Positions 1-11,032 of a stretch of 64,000 nt of DNA are shown piece by piece. The DNA lies in assembly GCA_027422505.1 (NCBI GenBank), contig JAPQWV010000665.1:1-64000 (forward strand). Direction: 5' to 3'. The position numbers and the translations under genes are program-made. How positions within the stretch are numbered: position 1 is the first letter of the stretch; every line of letters begins with the position of its first letter. Below the pieces are notes generated by a model. That model saw nothing but the letters and a program-made list of their open reading frames with translations. It did no database searches and was not told where the DNA came from. The stretch is from Craterostigma plantagineum (Eukaryota; Streptophyta; Magnoliopsida; Lamiales; Linderniaceae).

Positions 1-1860
1 AGAACGTGCCCTATGCTCGCTGGTTCAACGTAATCATCAGGGAGTTCATGGAGCTACATGCAGAGAACATCCCTCAGCTACCTCCTGGTGGAAACTACCA
101 GCCGCCAAGGCTTAATTTTTTCCACAACCCACGGCTCACGGACCTGGACCAACCGTCGATGCCGATTCCACTCAACTTACTCAGGCTCGCCGACCCCACG
201 GGAGCTGAGTATCAGAGGTTCTGCCGGGAACACAATTTAACGGAGGAAATGATCAGAGGGCCCCGGCAGATCACCATGTGAGCCCTCCCCAACACCAACC
301 AAGCCCTGACGACGCGATGATTGACGTTGTCGCTCAGGAGCTTCAACAGGAGTCTCCTTTGATCGAAGAGCCAATGCCCGGCGTAGAGGATACTTTGATA
401 GACGTCGTGGCTACAGAGTTGGCACTCGAGGCTCCTACACTCGAATTTCAAGTGGAAGTGCCCATACGTGTCGGCGTGCTCGAAGAAACCGTTGAGGAGG
501 TTCTTCCAATAGTAGCACAGCCCGAGACTGAATTGGGGCACACTTCACTTCCATTGGTGACAGATCAGACATTGGAGAACGTCGATCGAGACCTTACTCC
601 TCACACCGCCACCCTGTCTGACACAGAGTCTGACGAGGAAATAAGTTTGATCAGGAGGACTCCCGAAGACTGAGTATTCAGTTGGAGTCGCTCTTTCCAG
701 CAGTCACCCCCGCACCAGATACTACGTTGACCACGACGACAAGTGTTGCTGGCACTTCATCGCTCAATCTTGAGCCGCAACCATCTCCCGTGGTGTCTGG
801 TTCGCAGACACAACCTGAGCCTGCCTTAACATCCATAGAGGTGAATCCTCTGGATTCGACTCGAGGATTGGGTTTACAGTCACAACCTCAAGTGACTGTG
901 AGCCAACCCCAAGAGTCGGTGTCTACTCTAGGGTTGATAACAGGCGACATCAGTCGTCCTGGTCCATCCATGGAGGCGTCCACACCCTTTGTGATGAACG
1001 AGCAGTTCCAGGCCGCTCTCTCGGCCGCTGTACAGTCTATGGAAGACAAGATCACGGAGAGAGTACTTCAAGCTATTGAGGCATCCCGAAGAAATACCGG
1101 GAAAGCACCTGCCTCTGTAGGCACTTCGTCACAAACCCACCCCACACCTCCACAACCCACGCCCACCGACCCTTTAGCCACTTCCTCCATCCTCATCAAC
1201 CCATACACCATCCCCATCACCTAGCTCCACGACATTCTCCTCGCCCGATTGATAGGCCTGTCCATCCGATCGCCTCAAGAAGAATCCCTCTATCGGCGAT
1301 TGGTGGATCATCCTGAGCCACCGACTGACACCTGCCGAGGCCAAAGCTCCCACTCCCGGCGCAGACATGACGACGACGATCAGGACCATCATGAGGGGGA
1401 GAAGAGGTCGAGGACATCCACATCTGGCCAAGGACAAGGCTCGGGCGCTACGCGGACAAGCGCTGGAGCTAGTGAAACCCAAACCACCCAAACTACCCAA
1501 ACCACCCAAACTACCCAAACCACGCACCGCACAGCCACTGTACGACATATTGACCCACCAACCTTTCACCTCAGGACGCCTCCGCCCACACCGCGATCTA
1601 CTCAAGCCCCTTGCTTCCAGAAGAAGAAACAAGCGCTGCAATGTTTGTAGCTCTGGCAGCTACCCAAGCTACTCCCTCCGTCGCTCCAGACGAACCGGGA
1701 CCCTCTGGACATGGAGTCAATCCACACGAAGTATTAGACAAGTACATCTTCGAAGGCCAGTGGATGACCCATTCCATGCCCGAGGAGCATCAGAGACAAC
1801 GGCTTCAGGACGTACACCACTTCTTACAACAAGCATCCGTGTTGCTACCCCGGAGATAGG
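1..1860 (+). pseudogene. 3' part of Sirevirus-type accessory ORF (function unknown)
   Basis: Broken reading frame made of blocks at about 6-281, 278-673, 682-1224, 1249-1650 and 1611-1859. The first block opens with a VPYARWF segment that is also present near 21830-21890, at the end of the accessory ORF behind the copia pol. This window edge therefore holds the C-terminal part of another copy of that ORF. The middle is rich in Pro, Thr, Ser, Glu and Gln and looks disordered, with an acidic stretch near 600-660. A frameshift near 280 and a stop at 671-673 break it. No catalytic motif is visible. Related ORFs that I recall follow copia pol in asterid genomes; their role is not known to me. It abuts the tandem repeat at the start of Tekay A. 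Confidence 0.55.
1476..1530 (+). repeat. 9-bp minisatellite inside the accessory ORF
   Basis: A run of alternating ccaaaccac/ccaaactac units. In one frame it reads as repeated Thr-Gln-Thr. It sits in the low-complexity tail of the accessory ORF. Confidence 0.8.
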
Positions 1861-2160
1861 ACGTCATGCTACCCCGGAGATAGGACGCGTTGAAGCTGCC
1901 GGGGAACGATTCCGAAGGCTGCACCGGAGAACGTGTTCTTACGACAGTCGGGGAACGATTCCGAAAGCTGCCGGGGAATTATTCCGAAGGCTGCCGGGGA
2001 ACGATTCCGAAGGCTGCCGGGGAACGTGTTCTTACGACAGTCAGATCAGATTAATGACCTCATAAACCATCGAAGCTCTTCGGATCGTCATGCTACCCCG
2101 GAGATAGGACGCGTTGAAGCTGCCGGGGAACGATTCCGAAGGCTGCACCCTCCGATATTT
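1843..2160 (+). repeat. Tandem array grown from the Tekay A gag 5' region
   Basis: Several head-to-tail units, the commonest 24 bp (gaacgattccgaaggctg followed by ccgggg), plus a longer motif with gctaccccggagatagg that occurs at about 1848, 1868 and 2092. The 24-bp unit is eight codons and in the gag frame gives GERFRRL, the residues that directly precede the conserved PPIFE gag start in this family. The array therefore looks like an in-frame expansion of a gag segment. A shorter version is at 57031-57230. Confidence 0.8.
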
Positions 2161-2757
2161 GAGGAGGCTATGGACCCCACCAATGCTGAAGAGTGGCTCA
2201 GGACGATCGACAATATGTTCCGCGTGAGCCATTTACCTGACGCTGAGAAGGTGACGAGTGCCACCTTTATGCTGCGCAGCAATGCGAGCTATTGGTGGGA
2301 TACTATCCAGGTGCTGGAGTATCCTACTACAATGACGTGAGAGAGGTTTAAGACCCTCTTTCGAGGGAAATACTTTACGGCACCAGACAGGGAGCAAAAG
2401 ATGAATGAGTTCATCAACTTGAAGCAAGGAGGGATGGCGGTGGCGGATTATATCCGCAAATTTGAACAGCTGTCGAGGTTTGCACCATACATGGTGGCTA
2501 ATGACGAGCTAAAGATCGAATGTTTATTTGAAGGTCTCAAGCCTGAGATCTTTCGAAGTGTTAGCATGTACGATACTGAAGGGAAGACGTACGCACGCAT
2601 TGCGGAGCGTGCGATCTTGGCAGAACAAGCAAGTGTGACGAAAGCACATGATGCGAAGAGAAGGATCAAGGGACAGCAGGGCGGAGGAGGTCAAAAGCGC
2701 CAATTCTTTGGCAGAAACCCAAATTTCCGCGAGAATCCATCAGACCAACAACCATGC
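2098..2757 (+). pseudogene. gag: gag capsid, Tekay A copy 1
   Basis: Retrotransposon gag domain that would form the cytoplasmic particle. Conserved blocks are PPIFEEAMDP near 2145, the Trp-rich SYWWDTI near 2287, KYFTAP near 2371 and VADYIRKFEQLSRFA near 2443. A TGA at 2338-2340 replaces the Trp expected before ERFK; copy 2 has the same TGA, so the lesion predates the duplication. No start Met is preserved, because the 5' end runs back into the 24-bp array. Confidence 0.85.
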
Positions 2758-2806
2758 TAACCAAGGTCGAACTAGGGACCATCTGGCGTTCCAAACCGAC
2801 CTCCGA

Positions 2807-3320
2807 ATAACACAACACGGTGTCAGCAATGTGGGCGTAATCATATCGATGTCTGCTTTGGAGTTGGATTCAATCCCAACGTCATCTGCTATCTCTGCGT
2901 AAAGCAGGGACAAGACGCACGTGCGACCAACCCAGGAACCTGGCTCAGGTGCTTGTACGACCACCACCGGTTCCAGCACGGGTGTTTACATTGACCAATG
3001 AAGGGGCAGAGGTGAACCCTTCGGTTGTGACGGGTACGTTGATTATTTATAACATGCCTACTTCGGCGCTCTTTGATTCCGGAGCCACACACTCGTTAGT
3101 GTCAGCCAAATATGTGACAAAGGTGGGAATATCTTCTACCTTAATTGATTCTACTTACGTAGTAACCTTACCACATGGGGATCCGACACGAACTAATCAA
3201 GTGCTGGAAAAGTGCCTCGTGATAGTCCAGGGAAGTGATCTGAGCGTCGATTTAATTGTAATTCCGATGAACGATGACGACGTCATTTTCGGCATTGGCT
3301 TTCGAGATACGGGGCCGTGA
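2807..3320 (+). pseudogene. gag zinc knuckle plus aspartic protease, Tekay A copy 1
   Basis: A CQQCGRNHIDVC knuckle near 2821 is followed by a weaker CYLC half-knuckle near 2890. The retropepsin segment follows, with the active-site motif FDSGATHSLVS near 3073 and a flap-like LPHGDP near 3170. The protease would cut the Gag-Pol polyprotein. A frameshift separates it from gag, and another near 3295 breaks the join to the following linker, which in the intact family reads as a short Gly-Leu/Met-Asp-Trp-Leu block. Confidence 0.8.
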
Positions 3321-4800
3321 TCGATCGCCAAAGCAAAGTAGTGACATTCCAACTACCCGAAGGTGAGATGTTCACCTTCGCGGGGAAGATGAACAGAAGT
3401 AAAAATTCTCAAATCTCTGCTATTAAGGCTATGCGACTCCTGAATTGCGAGTCTCTTCTTCTGTATGTCGTGAAGACAGAAAAAGTATCCCAACGCGAGC
3501 GGAATGTTGTTCCTATCCTAAACAAATTTGCCGATGTATTTCCCGATGATCTACAGGGATTACCCCCTGATGGGAAATTTAGTTCGCAATCGATTTAGTA
3601 CCGGGAGCGGCTCCATTTTCTAAAACTCCTTACCGGCTAGCGCCAAACGAGTTACGGGAGTTGAAAGAACAATTAGATGAGTTGCTGCAAAAAGGGTTCA
3701 TCCAACCAAGCTTCTCTCCTTGGGAGCACCAATGTTATTTGTGCGCAAGAGAGACGGGTCGATGAGACTTTGCATCGCAATCGAGAACTGAACAAACTAA
3801 CCATTAAGAACAGGTACCCATTGCCGAGAATCGATGACTTATTCGATCTGCTAAAGATTTGGGAGGCAGACGTCCCGAAGACGGCGTTCAACATGAGGTC
3901 GGGCCACTACGAATTTTTGCCATGCCTTTCGACTGACGAACGCACCAGCTGTTTTCATGGACATGATTCATAGAGTATTCAAGGATTTCCTTGACTGATT
4001 CATAATCATCTTCATCGACAATATTCTCATCTATTCGAAAGACAAGGGACGAACACGAAGCTCATTCAAGAACGGTCCTAGAAATTCTTTTGGAGAACCA
4101 ACTATTTGCCAAATTCAAGGAATGTGAATTCTGGCTAGAACAAGTGGCCTTTCCCGACACATTATCTCGGAAAACGGAATTTCTGTGGACCCTGGTAAGA
4201 TTGAAGCTGTAACCAATTGGCAACGACCAATCACTCCCACCGAGGTGCGAAGCTTCTTAGGGATTGCAGGATATGACCTTAAATTCATCGCGGATTTTTC
4301 CCGTATCGCCTCGACCCTAACGAACTTGACGAGAAAGAATGTTTCGTTCAAGTGGACGGAAGCATGTGAACAAAGTTTCCAAGAGCTGAAGAAGCGACTT
4401 ACTTCGGCTCCAGTTCTGACTATACCATCGGGAAGTGGAGGATTTTCGGTGTATAGTGATGCATCGAAAAACGGGCTGGGATGCATGCTCATGCAAATTG
4501 GGAAGGTAATCGCGTAAGCTTCTCCACAATTGAAAGAATACGAGAAGAACTATCCCACCCACGATCTGGAACTCGCAGTAGTTGTGTTCGCCTTAAAAAT
4601 ATGACGTCACTATCTATACGGAGAACGGTGCGAGATCTATACAGATCACAAGAGTCTGAAATACTTCTTCACCCAGAAGGAGTTGAATATGAGGCAACGA
4701 CGCTGGTTGGAGCTCGTTAAAGATTACGACTGCGTGATCAACTATCACCCGGGCAAAGCAAATATGGTCGCCGATGCATTGTGTCGAAAAGGCGGTGAAC
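3317..4800 (+). pseudogene. pol: Reverse transcriptase and RNase H, Tekay A copy 1
   Basis: The RT N-terminus has FSKTPYRLAP (near 3618) and [11 protein letters not shown] (near 3697). Fingers and palm follow with [10 protein letters not shown] (near 3812). The catalytic box near 4008-4030 reads FIDNILIY where FIDD is expected, so the second catalytic Asp is Asn (codon 4020-4022). RNase H spans about 4440-4790, with [21 protein letters not shown] and NYHPGKAN. Frameshifts occur near 3590, 3720, 3850, 3935, 4050, 4150 and 4515. Copy 2 has the same FIDN change. Confidence 0.85.
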
Positions 4801-5156
4801 ACGGAACTCCATAACCTCGAAGTAGAAGTGATAAACTTTGGCGGGATTGAAGCCAGAATGGCAGCATTGACTCTTCAGCCGACGTTGTTAGAGCAAATCA
4901 AGAAAGCTCAGGAGCAAGATGAGCTTTATCTAAAAATGACGAGCAAGCACGCAACTGAAACTCCGTCTGAATTCACGTTTCGGGAAGACGGAGTTTGCAA
5001 TATCGGAATCGTCTATATGTTCCTGATAAACGCATTTTCATGCGTTCATCGTAGTATTTAATTGGGTCAAAATAGAGCTCTAGCCATCATTTTATACATT
5101 TATTCGTCATATTTACACATAAATTTTAATATTGAAGGCGTGGCACTCAGTGCATC

Positions 5157-5515
5157 AGGCCGTGACAGGAGACAGAAGACTCTACTGTCGGAAGTCACGG
5201 CCGTGACACTTCTTGCACCAGGCCGTGACCCGTAGCAGCAGCAATATTAGAAAATTCATATCTCTCAATCCAGATCTCGGATTGAGAATTCCTTTGGTCG
5301 TAATCAATATTGGCGAGTCTTCTCTCTATGGTTAAACTCTCAGGTCAATCGGACATCGTTTACCCCTCCATCTGAGAGAAATACCAAACTGCCGCAAAGC
5401 TGTTGAGAGTGTCACGGCCGTGACACTACTGCACGAGGCCGTGATGAACGGCAGTGAGCTCATTTTTTGCCTCGAGAGTGTCAGACCTATCATGTCCCAG
5501 GCCGTGACAGTGTCT
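5157..5515 (+). promoter_or_regulatory. Palindrome array in Athila U3
   Basis: The 12-bp perfect palindrome tcacggccgtga occurs at about 5195 and 5412. Half-matching aggccgtgac copies lie at about 5157, 5220, 5435 and 5500. The array ends just upstream of a TATA-like box. A similar set is in the U3 of the other Athila LTR at 27960-28260. A dyad repeated upstream of a promoter suggests binding of a dimeric host factor; this is inference. Confidence 0.5.
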
Positions 5516-5521
5516 AATTTC

Positions 5522-5530
5522 ACTATAAAG
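5522..5530 (+). promoter_or_regulatory. TATA box of the Athila solo LTR
   Basis: The string actataaag sits directly after the palindrome array and before the conserved R-U5 half. The related LTR has tatataaag on the minus strand at about 27698-27708 in the equivalent place. Confidence 0.55.
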
Positions 5531-6482
5531 GCCCGATTTCGATCCAGAAAATGGGGAACTTAGCAGATATCAACCCTAATCTTTCAAGAGACGAAAAAGA
5601 GCACAAAGGACGCAGAATTACGTCCCAGAGCGCAAGAGACGGAGCAACGACGCAATCACGCCCAATTGATCAGAGAACGAAGATTCATCACGCAAGCATC
5701 GATAATTCGCCAGTATTCAAGATCATGACTTCTTCTTCTCTGTTCTCTACAATCTTCGTTGCTTTCTCGTCTATTATGAGTAGCTAAATTCTCCGTGTGT
5801 TTGGGATTAGATGAACGCTAGGTTATTTTGTTATTAAGACATATGTTATCGTGACTCGTGTTTATGACTATTTATCTACCTATGAATTTGTTTCGTCGCT
5901 TTAATATGTGTATGTGTTAAAGTGATCATGTGGAAAATCGTTTAGGGCGACAGCTAAACAACGATTAGGCCGTTCGTAGAAGATAGGATTCGAGTATAGA
6001 GCAAAAGCAAATACTTGATCCTCGCTTAGTAATTACTGAACTTTAGATTCACGCGAGCGTTTAGGGCGACAGCAAATTCGTTAGCGGGTAGGAAATTACT
6101 GCGATCTAGTCAGAATCACGTAGGAACGATAATTTACTGTCTTAGGCGATATACGTAGCGGGATTCGAATCCCGAGCACATCGTTATCTGAAAGTTCCTT
6201 TACCAGTTTTAGGCGTATTCCTTTAGTCTCTCGTTGATTTAGGAAGTAATCTGTTAGGACAATTCGTAACACCATCTGCGTATTTTATTTAGGCTAAATA
6301 TCGAGTCGATAGGTTAATACTAGTACGTAGTTTATTCCTCGTGTTCGATACTCGTTGACTCACTTTACTGCACTACAAACGATAGGTCCACTGCCTATCG
6401 CACGTCGGTGATAGTAATTAGGTATACGTTTCATTTTATCACTTGTCGCACTTGCACATTACACCACGTGTCGATCAGTTCC

Positions 6483-7802
6483 CGATAATCAAGAACTCCG
6501 GACATCTATAATGACGGAAGCACATGCCACTACGTACTCGGTACACCCAGGCGCGACGAAGATGTGCCGGGATTTACGAGAAACATTTTGGTGGTCGAGA
6601 ATGAAAAGCGACATTGCAACGTTTGTGAGCCAATGTCTGACGTGTCAACAAGTAAAGGCAGAACATCAAAGGCTGACAGGGATGCTACAACCCTTGTCGA
6701 TTCCTGAGTGCAAATGGGATCACATTACGATTGACTTTGTTGTGGCTTGCCGAAAACTGTGAAAGACCACGACGCCATCTGGGTAATTGTGGATCGCTTA
6801 ACCAAATCTGCTCAATTTTTGTCGATCCGTTCGACCTTTTCACTAAAACGGTATGCCGAATTGTACATTCGAGAAATCGTTTGACTCAACGGGATCCCAT
6901 CCTCGATTGTCTCGGATCGTGACACGAGATTTCTATCTACATTCTGGATGAGTCTGCAAAAAGCGATGGGGACAAAACTCTCATTCAGCACGGCCTATCA
7001 TCAACAAACCGATGGGCAATCTGAACGAATGATCCAAACCATTGAAGATATGTTGTGAGCATGCACTATAGACTTCAAAGGGAATTGGAGTAAATATCTT
7101 CCGTTGATCGAATTCTCGTACAACAACAGCTACCACGCTACTATCGGGATGGCGCCATAAGAAGCCTTATACGGGCGTAAATGCCGATCCCCGGTACACT
7201 GGGACGAAATCGGCGAACGAGCGCTTTTAGGCCCTGATATGATATGAGAGATGGCGGAGGCGATAACGAAGATTCGAGAACGAATGCAAATGGCCTGAAG
7301 TCGTCAGAATACGCTGATCAACGACGAAGGCCGTTGGAATTGGCGGAAGAAGATTGGGTATTCTTGAAGATATCCCCGATGAGAGGTGTGAACCGGGAAG
7401 AAGGGCAAATTAAGTCCGAGATACATTGGCCCTTTCAAAATACTCGAGTAGGGGAAGTTGCGTATCAGCTGGAGTTACCCGCCTCGTTAGCCCAAGTCCA
7501 CGACGTATTTCGCGTATCAACCTTACGTAAATATGTTGCGAACCCGAATCATCTGTTGGGAAGCGAGTCACTTCACCAGCAACTCAAGCCGGACCTGAGC
7601 TACGAAGAGGAGCCAGTTGAAATCTTAATGCACGAAGTAAAGCGACTTCGGAATAAAAATATTCCGTTAGTCAAAGTGCTGTGGCGAAACCAAACGATTG
7701 AAGAAGCCACATGGGAGCGAGAAGATGATATGAAGAATCGTTATCCCGAATTATTTCTTTCGATGCAATTTCGGGGACGAAATTCTTGTAAGGAAGGGAG
7801 GA
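6483..7802 (+). pseudogene. pol: Integrase and chromodomain, Tekay A copy 1
   Basis: Continues the RNase H/IN linker after the solo LTR ([18 protein letters not shown] near 6511). The HHCC zinc domain ends CLTCQQVK near 6640. The core shows IDFVV near 6730, a damaged second Asp region near 6915 and QTDGQSE-type sequence near 7008, then a TGA at 7056-7058 where Arg is expected. The C-terminus carries a LELPASLAQVHDVF motif near 7470 and a chromodomain (VLWRNQTIEEATWE near 7676) that in chromoviruses directs integration to modified chromatin. Frameshifts lie near 6755, 6840, 6930, 7230 and 7400. A TAA at 7160 lies in the conserved MAPYEAL region. Confidence 0.85.
7790..7802 (+). other. Polypurine tract, Tekay A copy 1
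   Basis: aaggaagggagga directly abuts the LTR start TGTAATAC. It is the plus-strand primer site for reverse transcription and matches the tract of Tekay B at 41029-41041 (minus strand). Confidence 0.85.
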
Positions 7803-8000
7803 TGTAATACACGAAAAATTTATACGGGATTATTTCAATAATATGCGGAATGTGTGGAGTCTATTTTCGAACATACACCGATTTCTTTCCGAGCCGAGCC
7901 AAATTATTGGACACGAAAAATTTTAAATTGATCGAAAATAAATATGAGCCAAATAAAGGAAATAATGGCCGATGTTATTAGGAGTTTGGTCCAATACAAT

Positions 8001-8057
8001 AAAAATAATAATAATAATAATTTTTAAAAAATAAAATAAAATAAAATAAAATAAAAT
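8001..8057. repeat. AAT and AAAAT microsatellites
   Basis: A short aat run is followed by five aaaat units in the U3 of the LTR. The same tracts lie near 63095-63150 in copy 2. Confidence 0.85.
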
Positions 8058-8267
8058 GGCCGAAAATAATTGGAGGGCATGGTAAGACCAAGCCAACTCC
8101 ATGTGAGCTTGAGGACGAAGGTAACCACTATTATTCAACCTCCTTGAGCATAGAGACAAGATCTAACCACAATGCCACCCCTTTGATTTGCATAAGGACA
8201 AGAACCACTAAGGCATCCCCATGATTCTATCTCCATACAAAAGAGGACAAATTAATAAAATTAAGGA

Positions 8268-8580
8268 AAAAGAGAGGAAGAAGAAGAAGATCACGTTGGG
8301 TAGGGGGAGAGTCATCACCTAATACATCCAAAAGCCTAATGTGCATGATGTAATAAAAACAAACCTCAACACCTAATACACCTCTCTACATACATGAAGA
8401 CAAGAATAAATAAGGCCAAAGGAGAATAGAAAGGAAAGAGAGGAGAGGCCGAGAGAGAGAAGGAAAGAAAGAGAAAGAAAGGAAAAAGAGAGAAAGGAAA
8501 GAAAGGAGAGGGAGAGGCATAGAGAAAGAGGGAGAGATGGAAAGGAAGAAAAAAAGAGAGAAAAAGAGAGGGAGAAGCTC
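8268..8580. repeat. GA-rich low-complexity tract
   Basis: Purine strand of mixed gaga, gaaag and ggaga units. It gives spurious Ser/Leu/Phe-rich frames on the other strand. Repeated at 63360-63670. Confidence 0.85.
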
Positions 8581-10417
8581 ACGGACGAGGAGGAGCTCGG
8601 GATCGAAGTCCTAGGGTCGGAATCACACAAACAACCCGCAATGTAGCTCTCTACGGAATTAAGTTAGGTGAACATCACTTACATATGTAAACAAGATTAG
8701 GAGTCGAGATTTTTCTACGTGTTGCATGCCGTAAAAAGTTTATGTGATTGCATGATTTTGTGTTATATGTTATGTCATAATTCGGCCATGTTTGGTTTTA
8801 AATTCGGCCATCTCTAATTGGTGATCTAGGGAAATGAAAGAAATTGGGATTGGAAAGAAGAATTAGAATTTTGAGGGCAAGATTGGTTAGATTTGGGAAG
8901 TTCGGGCAATAGTGCAAATTAGGGTTTTCTAGGGTTTTTCTTCAATTTTCGGCCATGAGGGTTAAATTGGGTGATGGGCAAAATTTTGGGGTAGATTGAG
9001 CCAATTTAGGAAATTTTGGGTGTGAGTAATGATTTAAGAAAATTTGAGTCCTTGGATTAAATTTGGGTTTCTTCTAAAGTTTGGGGACTAAATTAAAATA
9101 TTATAAAATCTGGGGGCTAAGATGTAAAATTCGGGCAAGGGAGATTTTCACAGAAATTTAGTACTCTTGGGGCTGTTTTGAAACTCAAAAAAATATTCGG
9201 GTTATAAAAATAACCTTCAAAAATTCGGGTCTCTTAAATTAGGGTTTTCTCAAACTCGGGACAAATTTAAATACTTTTAAAACTCGGGAGTCAAAAGAAA
9301 TTTCGGTCAAGGGGTGTTTTTAAAATAAAATTTTAAGTTTTGGGTCAAATGTGAAATTTGGAAATAATATAATAAAATTTGGGTCTTTTAAATGTGAAAA
9401 TTTGAGCTTTTAAAGGTGATTTCAAATTTACGGATCTTAAAATGAAAAAGATTAAACATTTGGTCTTTTAGTGTAATTTCGGGAATGAGGGTGAGAGTTC
9501 GGGCCTAGCATCTTACGACTCGAGCCATGATAGCATCTCGCACTTAGGGTTTTCGGGTCGGACCGAGATGGTATCTCGGCCGACACGTGATATAGGGATA
9601 ATTGGAAAGACAATTCATATGTTGCATTTTATTTGCACGACTTTTGCATACATGTGGTACGAAGAGAGGGGACCGTGAGGAGTCACGGTGACACTGTATA
9701 GTGCCGATGAGTGGGGTAGATTGTGACCGATTGTTGGCCATCGACTCGTATGAGTAGTGAGGTTACGACTAAGGCACACTATATGTGATTGTGCTGTGGG
9801 GAGTGGGCCTCCCGAGCTACTGACCCTTGTGGGGTGTGGGGCCACCCGAGCTACGGACCCCTGTGATTGTGATGTATTGCGCGCGTGTTGCCTTTAGTTC
9901 TAGCCTAGGGCCCTGATGTAATAGGTTGAGTCGAGATGTGATGAAATGCGAGAAAATAGTCGAGCGTGCATTTGTAATAGATTGTGATGTATTGCGCGCG
10001 TGTGTCGGGATCGGGATGTGAGAGCACGTGCATTCATGCATATTTTTATCTACTGGGCAAAAGCTCAAGTTTTACGTGTGTAGGTACGAACGAGTCGGAC
10101 GTTAAGATACGTCACGACTAGACGGCTGATGTCGGTGACTCCACGGACATTTGAGGGCGGCGTAGTACATGAGACGAAACCTGTGGAGTGTTTTAATTTA
10201 TGTTTCGTTTTTTTATTTTTTTGAGCTTCGGCCCAACGAACAAAAGTGTGTTTCGTAAAAATCGACATTAAATGTTTATGTACTATTGTGTTTAAAAAGT
10301 TTTTATTGAGTGGGCTTTCCGCTGCTTACGCTGCGTAAATCCGCCAAAATAAGTATATAGGAAGTCGGGTCGTTACATTGTGGCAACCATTCGCTTGGGG
10401 AGCGGGAGGTCGTAACA

Positions 10418-10638
10418 TTGGTATAAGTTGAATCAGGGGATTAACTTGTACTTGGACATGACTCGCAATCGACGATCACATGGCCCTTATGGGTAGCATC
10501 AATGATCGATCGATTGACTATAGTAGTGTGCGTGGACCTTAGACCGAAGGGTCTTTGACGGAGTTGACTTCGAGGTCTTGACTTGTCACTAGTTTGCTAG
10601 GCCCGCCTTGTTCTTAGACGAACATGGATCGACGGCAA
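10418..10638 (+). repeat. Leader-like segment shared with 24250-24480 (inverted)
   Basis: Contains ctttgacggagttgact and actatagtagt. Both recur in the same order in the reverse complement of about 24290-24480, together with a start resembling tggtataagttgaatc. It may be the post-PBS leader of a Tekay-like element, which would be an odd thing to find behind a 3' LTR. No gene is seen. Confidence 0.4.
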
Positions 10639-11032
10639 CATGTGGTCTTGACAATGAAGGGTAACTGCCGTGCTTAGACTATTTGTAGAGACTATATTTT
10701 ATTGTGCTTGATTTCGTTAGTTGTCCTTGTAATTAGGGGCTTTATTTGTATTAGTCCATAGATTAGGACTAGTTTGTTAATTATACCAAGCTTGTTTGGT
10801 ATAAATACTTGTACAAACAATTGAGCTGAATACACAAAATTAGAGAATCAATCCGAAAGGCTTTTGAATTAAATTCTAGAGAGAGAAACAGCGAAAACTT
10901 TCTCACACTAACAGTTTCTCTCTCGTGTTCTTCAAAGAAAGGTTTTCGATCGAGATTCTATTTCTATCATTATAGTCGATTACCTTACAATTCATGCTAT
11001 GATTGTTTGAGTTGATAATCGAGGACCTAACA
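10639..11032 (+). repeat. 5' LTR of the Sirevirus-type copia element (left edge uncertain)
   Basis: The right end is clear: ...cctaaca is followed by attggtatcagag, a PBS complementary to initiator tRNA-Met. A TATA-like ggtataaata lies near 10799, with a plausible transcript start downstream. The left edge is only a candidate (tgtggtcttgac at about 10639). No matching 3' LTR was found in the window. Confidence 0.5.
10798..10808 (+). promoter_or_regulatory. TATA box of the Sirevirus LTR
   Basis: ggtataaatac lies about 230 bp before the LTR end, a usual U3/R position for copia LTRs. Confidence 0.5.

Larger units (their letters stand above)
5024..6477 (+). mobile_element. Solo LTR of an Athila-type element nested in Tekay A
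   Basis: It starts TGATAAACGC and ends GTGTCGATCA, so it has TG...CA ends with TGAT/ATCA terminal inverted bases. The 5-bp target duplication GTTCC lies at 5019-5023 and 6478-6482. Removing the insert and one TSD restores the Tekay pol frame between the LYVP and ELR motifs. The termini and the R-U5 part match the Athila 3' LTR at 26665-28544 (opposite strand), which starts TGATAAATG and ends GCTCGATCA. No internal sequence remains, as expected after LTR-LTR recombination. Confidence 0.9.
1959..10417 (+). mobile_element. Tekay-like Ty3/gypsy element A, copy 1 (5' truncated)
   Basis: Degenerate gag, PR, RT, RNase H, IN and chromodomain in order on the plus strand, followed by a polypurine tract and an LTR starting TGTAATAC. 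The lineage is judged from close similarity to Tekay B at 37959-48876, whose LTR also starts TGTAATAC. No 5' LTR or PBS precedes gag: the element begins inside a tandem array next to an unrelated ORF. A 1454-bp Athila solo LTR interrupts pol. The same truncation and the same nested LTR occur in the copy at 57031-64000. The right LTR end (10417) is a guess based on a TG...CA boundary before a weak PBS-like string. Confidence 0.8.
7803..10417 (+). repeat. 3' LTR of Tekay A copy 1
   Basis: Starts TGTAATACAC directly after the PPT. It holds an AT-rich U3, a GA-rich tract, many dispersed aattcggg words (8.9-9.5 kb) and the shopspare string gagtgggcctcccgagctac near 9805. The end is set at a CA before ttggtataagttg, a poor match to the tRNA-iMet PBS; a CA near 10375 is an alternative. 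No coding sequence is seen across these 2.6 kb. The first about 1.1 kb is repeated nearly unchanged at 62895-64000. Confidence 0.6.

Noticed and set aside
1845..2110. CRISPR-like spaced repeats
   Set aside because: Units are contiguous, degenerate and in a gag coding frame, in a plant genome; there are no unique spacers.
5551..5787. 78-codon plus-strand frame in the solo LTR
   Set aside because: It lies in the R-U5 part of the LTR, is not conserved in the related LTR at 26665-28544 and is frameshifted in copy 2.
6155..6182. gcgggattcgaatcccg looks like a tRNA T-arm
   Set aside because: It lies in the U5 of a solo LTR; no acceptor, D or anticodon arms surround it. It is a short palindrome, repeated in copy 2.
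8373..8630. Ser/Leu/Phe-rich minus-strand frame
   Set aside because: Complement of a GA-rich low-complexity tract; same artefact at 63464-63721.
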